DNA of 64,000 nt from SIG603 sp963589785 (GTDB lineage Bacteria > Bacillota > Clostridia > Oscillospirales > Acutalibacteraceae): the NCBI GenBank assembly GCA_963589785.1, contig CAVAMJ010000001.1:186001-250000 (forward strand), written 5' to 3'. The notes beneath the pieces were generated by a model. It saw nothing but the letters and a program-made list of their open reading frames with translations, ran no database searches and was not told the DNA's origin. The position numbers were made by a program, and so were the translations under genes. Each line of letters starts with the position of its first letter. Positions within the stretch are counted from its first letter, which is position 1. Below are positions 8,438-16,900 of the stretch, piece by piece.

Positions 8438-10192
8438 TTACTTGTGCATATCTGCATAAGCACTGTACAAGCCGTAGTAAATACCCTTTTTAGCCATGAG
8501 CTCCTCATGAGTGCCCTGCTCTGAAATTCCCTGATCGGTGAGAACGAGAATTTTCGTAGCGTTGCGGATTGTGGTGAGTCTGTGGGCAATTGTAAATGTA
8601 GTTCTGCCCTTTGCAAGCTTCTCGAGGGACTCCTGAACAATTCTTTCGCTCTCGTTGTCAAGCGCTGAGGTTGCCTCGTCAAGAATGAGAACGGGCGGAT
8701 TTTTGAGGAAGGCTCTTGCGATTGATATTCTCTGCTTCTGACCACCTGAAAGCTTAACTCCACGCTCACCGACATAGGTGTCGTAGCCGTCCTGAAGCTC
8801 GCAGATAAAGTCGTGAGCGCCGGCTCTCTTTGCCGCCTCGATGACCTCTTCTCTCGATGCGCCCGGCTTACCGTACTCGATGTTCTCCAAAACGCTGCCG
8901 CTGAAAAGGTAAACATCCTGCTGGACAAAGCCGATATGATTTCTGAGTGAATCGGTTGTGAGAGTTCTTATATCCTTGCCGTCAATCGTTATGCTGCCCG
9001 ATGTGACATCATAAAATCTCGGAATAAGGTTGCAAAGCGTGGTCTTTCCGCCGCCCGATGGACCTACAAGGGCGACATTTTCGCCAGCCTTGACATCGAT
9101 ATTAATGTGATTTAATACTCTCTTTCCGTCGTCGGCATACTCAAAGGAAACATCGTTGAATTTGATATTTCCCTCAACATCGCCGAGAGTCTCGGCATCA
9201 GGAGCGTCCTCAATGTCAATCTTGGCATCCATAACCTCATAGAAACGGTCGATACCCGTCATACCTCTCTGGAACTGCTCAGTGAACTGGATAATCTTGT
9301 GAACCGACTCGATAAGAGTGGAAACATAAAGAAGATAAGCCACAAGGTCTGCCGCAGTGATTGTGCGGTTCATAACATAAATCGCACCGACAACAACCAT
9401 GAGGATATACATAATTCCGTCAAAGAACTTGCTCGTGGAATCGAGCCAGCCCATGATAAAATAGAACTCTCTCTTGAGTGAATAGAACTTCTGATTGCCC
9501 TTCTCGAATTTTTCTCTCTCAATGTCCTCGTTTGCAAAGCTCTTGACGACACGGACGCCAAGCATAGAATCCTCAACCTGTGCGTTGACCTCGCCTATCT
9601 GGCGACGCTGGCGCAGTTGCTGACTTCTGAGCTTGTGGTTAAAGACGAAGAGGAACACAATCATAACGGGTATTACGGCGAACATGATGAGTGTGAGCGT
9701 GAGATTTATTCCGCTCAAAATCACGAATGTTCCGACAATTTTGATGATTGCAATAAAATATTCCTCGGGGCAGTGATGTGCAAATTCGGTGACATCGAAA
9801 AGGTCCGATGTGATTCGAGCCATAATCTGACCGATTTTTGTGTTGTCGTAGTAATTGAAGCTGAGCTTCTGCAAATGGTCGAAAATATCTCGCCTCATGT
9901 CGGTTTCGATTTTCGCACCCATTATGTGACCTATCGAAGCCATGAAAAAGCTTGCCGCCGCATCGACTATTTTTAAGAACGCATACAAGCCGCCAAGGCG
10001 AAGTATGTAGGTGAGTGTCAGTGAATCAATGTCATATATGCCCTTGTTTGTGATAGCTCTGACTATCATTGGGAGAACAAGAGCACAGATCGTTGTCAGC
10101 GACGCACAGAATAAGTCGAATACCAAAACGCCCAGATACCTTTTGTAATAGGGCAGAAATCTCCTGAGATTTCCTTTCTTCTTTCTTTCCAT
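8438..10192 (-). CDS. ABC transporter, fused permease and ATPase (exporter type)
   Basis: About 584 residues from the preferred start. Six transmembrane helices lie in the first 320 residues (ABC type-1 exporter fold). A nucleotide-binding domain follows with Walker A GPSGGGKTT, Q-loop FVQQDVYLF, signature LSGGQKQRISIARA, Walker B VLILDEATSALD and the switch histidine in TIAHRL. All ATPase motifs are intact. Half-transporters of this MsbA/BmrA type work as dimers and export lipids, drugs or peptides. I chose the ATG at 10192 because GAGGT lies 8 bases upstream and the extra 21 residues of the longer frame have no membrane or ribosome-site support. It stands alone, so it is probably a homodimer. 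The substrate is unknown. Confidence 0.92.
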   Translation of the reverse strand: MERKKKGNLRRFLPYYKRYLGVLVFDLFCASLTTICALVLPMIVRAITNKGIYDIDSLTLTYILRLGGLYAFLKIVDAAASFFMASIGHIMGAKIETDMRRDIFDHLQKLSFNYYDNTKIGQIMARITSDLFDVTEFAHHCPEEYFIAIIKIVGTFVILSGINLTLTLIMFAVIPVMIVFLFVFNHKLRSQQLRQRRQIGEVNAQVEDSMLGVRVVKSFANEDIEREKFEKGNQKFYSLKREFYFIMGWLDSTSKFFDGIMYILMVVVGAIYVMNRTITAADLVAYLLYVSTLIESVHKIIQFTEQFQRGMTGIDRFYEVMDAKIDIEDAPDAETLGDVEGNIKFNDVSFEYADDGKRVLNHINIDVKAGENVALVGPSGGGKTTLCNLIPRFYDVTSGSITIDGKDIRTLTTDSLRNHIGFVQQDVYLFSGSVLENIEYGKPGASREEVIEAAKRAGAHDFICELQDGYDTYVGERGVKLSGGQKQRISIARAFLKNPPVLILDEATSALDNESERIVQESLEKLAKGRTTFTIAHRLTTIRNATKILVLTDQGISEQGTHEELMAKKGIYYGLYSAYADMHK

Positions 10193-10302
10193 ATTTTTTA
10201 CCTCATCGTAAGAAAAATTACATTCCCGATCAGCATACCGATAAACGCTAATCATACATAGTAATTAAACCACAAAAGGATATAAATAGCAAGAAGGATA
10301 TA

Positions 10303-10318
10303 TGCATGGTGGCATGCA
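10303..10318. promoter_or_regulatory. Perfect inverted repeat in the divergent ABC/GH3 spacer
   Basis: TGCATG-GTGG-CATGCA lies between the divergent ABC exporter and beta-glucosidase genes, about 55 bases upstream of the GH3 -35 element. The symmetric 6-base arms fit a dimeric regulator site, but no regulator gene is adjacent. It could affect either gene. Confidence 0.3.
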
Positions 10319-10371
10319 AGGTGCAAAATTGTTACGGCAATGTAAACTTTTCCCTGTTTCTAATATTTCAT

Positions 10372-10399
10372 TTTACATTCAGCCCAATTCTGTTATAAT
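10372..10399 (+). promoter_or_regulatory. Sigma-A promoter of the GH3 beta-glucosidase
   Basis: TTTACA (-35) and TATAAT (-10) are separated by 16 bases. They lie about 85 bases upstream of the GH3 ATG, which has an AAGGAG ribosome site. This leaves a leader of roughly 80 bases with no obvious terminator hairpin. Confidence 0.75.
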
Positions 10400-10486
10400 T
10401 ACCTTAGACTATATCGGGTTTGTCTTTTTGTTTTAATTGAGACACCTGTATCAAATTTATAAGGTTATAAGGAGTTGTGATTACTA

Positions 10487-12934
10487 ATGTTAACACCAAA
10501 GGATATCAACGAATATGAGCTTAAGCACCTCGGCAAGGTTCGTGAATTAAGCGCAGAGTGCACTCTGTTTCTTCAGAGAGACCACTCTTTCCCACTTGAC
10601 AAGGCATGCAAAATTGCACTTTTCGGAAACGGCGCAAGACACACCGTCAAGGGCGGCACAGGCTCAGGTGAAGTTAACTCAAGATTTTCCGTCAACATCG
10701 AGGAAGGCTTAAAGGACGACGGCTTCACCGTCACCACCACAGAGTGGCTTGATAAATACGACGAAGTCTACAAAGAGGCTTACAAGGCATTCCTCGAGGA
10801 CATCAAGGCAGAGGCAAAGAAGCTTGGTATCCCGGCAATGTTCGCAGGCATGGGTAAAATATGTCCCGAGCCTGAGTATGAAATTCCGCTCACAGTAGAC
10901 GGCGATGCCGCAATTTACGTTCTCTCAAGAATTTCCGGTGAGGGTCACGACCGTACCTTTACAAAGGGAGATTTCTCACTTACAGAGTCTGAGGTAAGAG
11001 ACATCAATCTTCTCAGCACAATGTACGATAAGTTCATGCTCGTTGTGAACTGCGGCGGCCCTGTTGACCTTACACCTGTCAAGCATGTCAAGAACATTCT
11101 CGTTCTCTCACAGCTTGGTGTTCTCACAGGAAAAATCCTTGCAGACATTCTCCTCGGCAAGCTCTATCCGTCAGGAAAGCTCACCACAACTTGGGCAAAG
11201 GCAGAGGACTACTACAGTGACGGCACATTCGCACACGAGACAGACACCTACTACAAAGAGGGCGTCTATGTCGGTTACAGATACTTCGACACAGTCGGCA
11301 AAAAGGCAAGCTATCCGTTCGGCTTCGGTCTCGGCTACACTGATTTTGAGCTTGGCAAAGCAGAAGTCGCTCTCGACGGTCAGACAGTAAAGATTACTGT
11401 TCCCGTCAAGAACATCGGTTCATTTGTCGGCAAAGAAGTCGTACAGGTTTATGTTTCCGTTCCTGAGGGAAAATTAAAGCAGCCGCTCAAGACTCTCGCT
11501 GCATTCGTCAAGACAAAGGAGCTTAAGCCAAGCGAAACTCAGAAGGTAAGCGCTGAGTTCAAGCTTGACAGCATCGCATCCTATGACGAGAGCACAACAA
11601 GCTATATCCTCGAGAAGGGCTCTTACATCGTATTAGTCGGCAACAGCTCCGATAACGTAACTGTCAGCGGTGCTGTTGATGTTCCTGAGACTCTCACCGT
11701 ACGCAAGGTAAAGTCCTGCACAGGCGAATATGACTTCGAGGAAGAAGTATTCGAGAGAGTAAGCGAATATGAAGTAAGTGAAAATACTCCTGTTCTCAAG
11801 CTTGACCCGTCATATATCGAGACAGTTGAAGTTGATTACAATATCGATGAAGAGATTGACCCGACTGTCAGCAGCCTAAGCGATGAAGACCTCATGCGCC
11901 TTAACATCGGTTCATTCAATCCTAAGGGCGGTCTCGCAAGCGTTATCGGTGACGCAAGCAAAACTGTTGCGGGTGCTGCCGGTGAAACCGCTACAATCAA
12001 CGATGAAATCCCTGTACTTGTCATGGCAGACGGCCCTGCGGGCATCAGAATTTCCAAGCACTACACAATCGACAAGGACGGCGTAGTCCACTCCGAGACT
12101 GGAATGATTCCGGACAGCATGAAAGAGCTTATGCCGCCTGTCATGGCACCGATTGAGAAGATTAAATCTCTCAAGACACGCAAGGAAAAGGTATACGATC
12201 ATTACGCAACAGCAATTCCGATCGGAACAGCTCTCGCACAGTCCTTCAATCCGAGCATCGCTGAGGTTTGCGGTGACATCGTCGGCAACGAGATGGAGCG
12301 CTTCGGAATTCACCTTTGGCTTGCTCCCGCACTCAACATTCACAGAAGTGTTCTTTGCGGAAGAAACTTTGAGTATTACTCCGAGGATCCGCTTGTAAGC
12401 GGAAAGTTTGCGGCGGCAATCACAAACGGCGTGCAGAAGCACCCTGGAAGATCCACTACAATTAAGCACTACTGCGCAAACAGCCAGGAGACCAACCGTT
12501 ACAACTCCAACTCACACGTAAGCGAAAGAGCAATGAGAGAGATTTATCTTCGCGGCTTCGAGATTTGCGTCAAGGAATCTCATCCGCACACACTCATGAC
12601 CTCTTACAACCTCCTCAACGGAGTTCACACAAGTGAGAGAAAGGATCTCATTGACGGTATCCTAAGAGCAGAGTTCGGATTTGACGGCGTAGTCATGACA
12701 GACTGGGTTATTGCAATGATGAGCCCGGCTGGCTCAAAGTACAGAGGAGCGCTTTCTCCTTATGTTGCTGCAGCAGGAAACGACCTCTTCATGCCCGGTT
12801 CACCTGAGGACCTCGAGAACCTCAAGAACGGTCTCAAGGACGGCATAGTCACAAGAGAGCAGCTTGAAATCAACGGCACAAGAATTTACAAGCTCACAAA
12901 AGAGCTCACAGAGGCTATTGCAAACAAAGAGTAA
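10487..12934 (+). CDS. GH3 beta-glucosidase-type glycosidase with swapped domain order
   Basis: 815 residues. The family-3 glycosidase domains are present in inverted order. The alpha/beta sandwich (GH3 C-domain: SGEGHDRTF, LVVNCGGPVDL, GVLTGKILADILLGKLYPSGKL, FGFGLGYTDFEL) comes first at about 1-270. A fibronectin-III-like domain follows at about 290-400. The catalytic TIM barrel comes last (MADGPAGIR, LAPALNIHRSVLCGRNFEYYSEDP, KHYCANSQETNR). The catalytic nucleophile is the Asp of FDGVVMTDW near residue 745. The same swapped layout is known in rumen and gut Clostridia such as Ruminococcus albus. There is no signal peptide, so it acts on imported beta-glucosides in the cytosol. It has its own sigma-A promoter and a terminator. 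The exact substrate (gluco-, xylo- or galactoside) is not resolved. Confidence 0.93.
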   Translation: MLTPKDINEYELKHLGKVRELSAECTLFLQRDHSFPLDKACKIALFGNGARHTVKGGTGSGEVNSRFSVNIEEGLKDDGFTVTTTEWLDKYDEVYKEAYKAFLEDIKAEAKKLGIPAMFAGMGKICPEPEYEIPLTVDGDAAIYVLSRISGEGHDRTFTKGDFSLTESEVRDINLLSTMYDKFMLVVNCGGPVDLTPVKHVKNILVLSQLGVLTGKILADILLGKLYPSGKLTTTWAKAEDYYSDGTFAHETDTYYKEGVYVGYRYFDTVGKKASYPFGFGLGYTDFELGKAEVALDGQTVKITVPVKNIGSFVGKEVVQVYVSVPEGKLKQPLKTLAAFVKTKELKPSETQKVSAEFKLDSIASYDESTTSYILEKGSYIVLVGNSSDNVTVSGAVDVPETLTVRKVKSCTGEYDFEEEVFERVSEYEVSENTPVLKLDPSYIETVEVDYNIDEEIDPTVSSLSDEDLMRLNIGSFNPKGGLASVIGDASKTVAGAAGETATINDEIPVLVMADGPAGIRISKHYTIDKDGVVHSETGMIPDSMKELMPPVMAPIEKIKSLKTRKEKVYDHYATAIPIGTALAQSFNPSIAEVCGDIVGNEMERFGIHLWLAPALNIHRSVLCGRNFEYYSEDPLVSGKFAAAITNGVQKHPGRSTTIKHYCANSQETNRYNSNSHVSERAMREIYLRGFEICVKESHPHTLMTSYNLLNGVHTSERKDLIDGILRAEFGFDGVVMTDWVIAMMSPAGSKYRGALSPYVAAAGNDLFMPGSPEDLENLKNGLKDGIVTREQLEINGTRIYKLTKELTEAIANKE

Positions 12935-12955
12935 TTTTCAATCATAAACAAAAAG

Positions 12956-12980
12956 AGAGCACGGATTTTTTCCGTGCTCT
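12956..12980. terminator. Terminator shared by convergent GH3 and VOC genes
   Basis: A ten-base stem AGAGCACGGA/TCCGTGCTCT with a five-T loop is flanked by A residues on the left and T residues on the right. It can terminate the plus-strand GH3 transcript and, read in reverse, the VOC gene. Confidence 0.85.
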
Positions 12981-13000
12981 TTCTGTTTCATCTGTTTTGT

Positions 13001-13528
13001 TTATCTTTCGGGGCAATGACCGACAAGCTGCCATGCGTTCTCCTCGTACTGCATGAACTCTATGCTGTTTCCGTCCGGATCTTCCACCCATAACTGCCAT
13101 GTGTGATCAAGTCCGAGTGACGGCGGCGTGATAATCTTGACTCCCTTACTTTTTAGTTCCTCGTAGGTTTCTTGAATATCCTCGACCTCAAGAGCAAGGT
13201 GCAAATATCCGATATGGTCAAAATTTGACAACTGCCATGTATATTTTTTAGTTACGCCCTCATCGCTGAAAAGCTCGATAAAGCTGTTTTCGCCCGTCTC
13301 AAGATATGTAATCCAAATCTTGTCGCCCCATTTCTTTAGCTGTTCAAGGTAAGCATCGCCCTCAGTCGGCTTTCCCTCCTCCTCAAGCTTTTTCTTTTGT
13401 GCCTCGTACATCTCCGCATAGGAAATAGTGAACTTCACCTTGAGCCCCAATTTATCTCGGTAAAACTCAAGTGCTTTCTCTCTGTCGCTCACACGATATG
13501 CCGGATGTCCCGTTCTTACTATCTTCAT
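13001..13528 (-). CDS. VOC-superfamily protein, glyoxalase I-like
   Basis: 175 residues forming two beta-alpha-beta-beta-beta modules of the vicinal-oxygen-chelate fold. The likely metal ligands are visible: His in RTGHPAYRVSD, Glu in NSFIELFSDE, His in YLHLALEVED and Glu in DPDGNSIEFMQY. Known relatives isomerise methylglyoxal adducts, open aromatic rings or confer antibiotic resistance. The long insert around residues 40-75 (lysine/glutamate-rich) is unlike the short lactoylglutathione lyases, so the substrate is open. The gene stands alone with its own promoter and a LacI-type palindrome between the promoter and the ribosome site. This suggests control by a sugar or metabolite signal. Confidence 0.8.
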   Translation of the reverse strand: MKIVRTGHPAYRVSDREKALEFYRDKLGLKVKFTISYAEMYEAQKKKLEEEGKPTEGDAYLEQLKKWGDKIWITYLETGENSFIELFSDEGVTKKYTWQLSNFDHIGYLHLALEVEDIQETYEELKSKGVKIITPPSLGLDHTWQLWVEDPDGNSIEFMQYEENAWQLVGHCPER

Positions 13529-13547
13529 ACAACCACTCCTTATATTT

Positions 13548-13567
13548 ATATGGTATCGTTACCATAT
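13548..13567. promoter_or_regulatory. LacI/GalR-type operator palindrome in front of the VOC gene
   Basis: ATATGGTA-TCGT-TACCATAT is a 20-base inverted repeat with perfect 8-base arms and a CpG at its centre. That is the hallmark of LacI/GalR family operators (general form TGGTAACGTTACCA). It lies just 3' of the -10 element on the minus strand and covers the expected transcription start, an ideal repressor position. Confidence 0.7.
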
Positions 13568-13569
13568 TC

Positions 13570-13597
13570 AGTATAGACTGTTTTTTATATTAGTCAA
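13570..13597 (-). promoter_or_regulatory. Sigma-A promoter of the VOC gene
   Basis: On the minus strand TTGACT (-35) and TATACT (-10) are spaced by 16 bases. The leader then runs through the palindrome to an AAGGAGTGG ribosome site ahead of the ATG at 13528. Confidence 0.78.
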
Positions 13598-13678
13598 TAA
13601 TGGAAAAATGTGGAAAATGAGGTTTTTGGTGAATATTGAACTTAAATTGTTTGTCATTTCTCTCTGTGATAATAAGTC

Positions 13679-13752
13679 GGCTGGCAAAGCCCAACCACGA
13701 ACGCTTTCGCATTCTAAAAATGCATTCGCATTTTTGGTTAACTTTGCCAGCC
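13679..13752. repeat. Long imperfect palindrome, hairpin/MITE-like
   Basis: GGCTGGCAAAG at 13679-13689 pairs with CTTTGCCAGCC at 13742-13752, and inside it AACC pairs with GGTT. The loop region carries further short hairpins (CGAACGC/GCATTC, AAAAATGC/GCATTTTT). A T-rich tail follows on the plus strand. It sits in the gene-free stretch 13529-13928, together with the promoter of the VOC gene and the repeat described next. It may act as a terminator or be part of a mobile palindromic repeat. Confidence 0.65.
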
Positions 13753-13789
13753 TATCTTTTTTATTATCGCTTCGCTCTGTTTTTGTCTA

Positions 13790-13912
13790 CGCTAATTATT
13801 AATTATTAATTGTTAATTATTAATTATTAATTACTTGTGGGCTCTGCCCACACCCGTTCGCTTTTTGTAAAAAGCGAAACCAAAAACTTTTGTGTTTTCG
13901 CTTTTACCTTTG
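13790..13912 (+). repeat. Dispersed hairpin repeat, copy A
   Basis: It starts with TAATTATT/TTAATTGTTAA runs, then ACTTGTGGGCTCTGCCCAC (hairpin GTGGGC/GCCCAC), then CCCGTTCGC followed by TTCGCTTTTTGTAAAAAGCGAA (hairpin), then AAACTTTTGTG. A second copy lies at 58799-58895 with only a few base differences over about 85 bases. Copy A ends 16 bases before the stop codon of the GH25 surface protein on the opposite strand. Confidence 0.85.
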
Positions 13913-13928
13913 CTAATTATTAATTAAA

Positions 13929-16900
13929 TCAAAGTCCTAAGCCCGAATAGCAATAGTTTGCGTCAAACACCTTTCCGGGAAGTCCGCTGAATGAGCTTGA
14001 GTCGCCGTACTGCCATATTACCATATTGTTGTAAATATCGCCTGTCGGCTTTGTGCTGTCCCAGCATGCTACCCACAGCGGCACTGATGAGCTGATATTA
14101 TAGAAGCATCCTCTCAAGAATGTCGGGTTTGTATAAAGTCCGACCTTATATCCGGACAGGTTCTTGATGAACTCGTTTAATATGGTATTCATTGTATTTC
14201 CGAGGTTATACTGAATTTGTTCTTCTATATCGTACCAAATTCCAAGTCGGAAATTAGCGCCGCAGCTTTTCACAAGTCTCTTGACATGAGCCGCCTCGCT
14301 CTGAGCCATACTCTTGCTTGTAGCGTAGGAATAGATGTAAATTCCGTAAGGAATACCGAGGTTTTCGCACTTTTTGACATTATCGACAAATCTTGCGTCA
14401 TCTTGATTGGTATAGTTACTTCCGTATCCACAGCGGATAATTACGAAGTCTATCTCTTTTCTTATCGCATAGAGATCGACATCGCCGTTCCACTCGGAAA
14501 TATCAATTCCAAATCCGCTTGTACCGCTTACATTGGTATTAGTATTGTTATTACTGCTTGAATTATTATTGGATGTGCCTAAGTACTGGCTTGAGCAATA
14601 ACCTACCGTGCCGTCAGACAATCTAATCATCGTCCAACTGCCGACTGTCTCAAGCTTTGTGACCTTTGTACCGGATTTGCTTATATTGGTGACAATGCCA
14701 TAATTTGTTCCGGGGCCTTTTCTCACATTCAAGCTTGAAGCATTAGTAGCGATTGATGTCGAAGGAGTGGAATCGCCCGCATAATTCGAGCCGTCACTTA
14801 CCTTAATATCAACATAATTTGGATTTACATAACCGTTTCTTCCGTCACTCAAGAAAATCTGATAAGCGCCGCTTGCATTTCCCATGACATATAGAGTCGT
14901 GTTTTTATATATCTCGCCTATCTTCTTTGTTTTCGCAGAGTCGCTCCAGAGAGAAATTCTCGTTGTGGCATATCCTGTGAACTTTGTCGGCATATTAAGC
15001 GTATACTTCGAGACATAACCGACTGTGCCGTTATAATTTACCTTTACAAGATACTTGCTGTTATCGAGAATTTTCACGCTTGTTCCCGCGGAAATCGTCT
15101 TCGATACACTCGAGCTGATGTATCCGCTTGAATGCATTGGGGTTGAAATCTTAACGCTTGCCTTATTGTAATCCGAAAGTATCTGAGCCTTATAAACAGA
15201 TGTATTGCTTCCGACCTTTGTGTGACCGTCGCTCATAGCTTTAAAGGAAGACGCCTTGATATAATAGGTCTTTCCCGCACTCAAATTCTTAAGTGTGATT
15301 GAGCTTCCGTAAACTCTCACCTTAGTATATGAACTGAATGATGAGCTTGTGGAGTAAATCACATATGCGCCGTCAGCGCCCGTAGCCTGAGAAAGCTTAA
15401 CCTTGATCGAGCTGTCAGAAGCTGTGATTGACTTTATCGTCGGAGTCTTTGGAACGATATAGAACTTAAAGGATTTCTTTCCCGCATAGTCTCCGCTTCC
15501 GACAATGGTCATATCACCTATTCCGACATTCTTATTATTACTGTAAGTTACGGTATAGTCTGTTCCGCTCTTAAGAGTCTTTCCAGATAATTTAACTGTC
15601 GGTGTCGGCTTTATATTACTGCCGGTATAGATAAATTTAGAAGAACAGCTGACACTTGCCGAAGTGATGCTTTTCTTTACCTTTTTATTTGTTGTCGAGC
15701 AATAACTTGAGAAGTATTTGCTTCCGTTAAAGTTAATATAGCTTCTTGCTTTTATGTAATAGGTTTTTCCTGCGGTGAGGCTCTTTATCACTGCATGACC
15801 GTTGCTTGAGTCGATTGTCTTATATGAGCCGAAGTTTTTGTCTGTCGAATAATAAAATCTCGTTGTCGCTCCGCTTGACTGAGTGAAATAAACATCGAGC
15901 TGTCCGCCGCCCTCGGTATTCTCGGTCTTTGTGATTTTAGGCGTTGCGGGCACGATAGCGAATGTTGCCTTCATGCTTCCGACATAATTGCCCTCACCGT
16001 AAACAGTGACATAGCCCTTGCCGCAACTTTTGTTTGTGGAATAGGAAACTCTGTAATCTGTGCCTTCCTTCAAGGTTGTTCCGCCGTAGACGGTAACAGC
16101 CGGCTTAATTTGACTGCCTGTGTAGGAGTAAGTTTCTCCGTTCTTTAACACAACGCCTGTCAGGCTACCCTTGACAAAAACACTGCTAACAGCACTTTTG
16201 TCGGAGGCATAGTTAATCTTATCCGAACCCGTATACTGTGCGTAAACTCTGTAATAGCAATACGCAAGAGAAACAGCATCTATTGTAATGCTTGTGCTTG
16301 TACTCGTGACCGTCTTAGCATCACTCATGTTGCTTTTCTTTGAGTACTCAATAGTATATTTTGTGCCGCTTGGGTTATCGGAACTTAGCTTAAAGGTAAG
16401 CTTTCCGGCGACAGAATTATCAACCGATGTTACTTTAGGAACGCTTGGGTTTATAGTGAAGCTTGCGACTGCCTCGCCCGAATAATTACCAACTCCCTCG
16501 ACAACGGCTCTTGCCACCCCAATAGAAGTGTTATTTTCGAACTCAACTGTATAATCTTCGCCCTCTTCAAGGACATCGTCCTCTTCATCCTTAACGGTGA
16601 CATCCGGCTCAATTGCTTTGCCCGTATATTCTGCATCGTTATACTGCGTTTCTGCCGAAGCAATGAGAGAAATTGTCGTCAGCTCTGCTGCATCGCTGAA
16701 TTCAGATGCAACATCGCCGTACTGAACCTGAGCCGTGTAATAATATGAAGAATTATCAAGCTTCTCTGTTTTAACTGTGTTGCTGTCTGAGCTTATCTCG
16801 ATATAATCGCTCATATCGGCATTTTTGGAGTATCTCAAAATATAAGCACTGCCCTCAGGAGCATTGCCGCCAAAGGTAATTTGAGCGACACCGTCCTCGA

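Noticed and set aside
13608..13802. A plus-strand frame of 64 codons across the palindrome region
   Set aside because: It reads through the hairpin sequence, has no ribosome site, and its product is low-complexity (SLSFLLSLRSVFVYANY). It is a by-product of the repeat.
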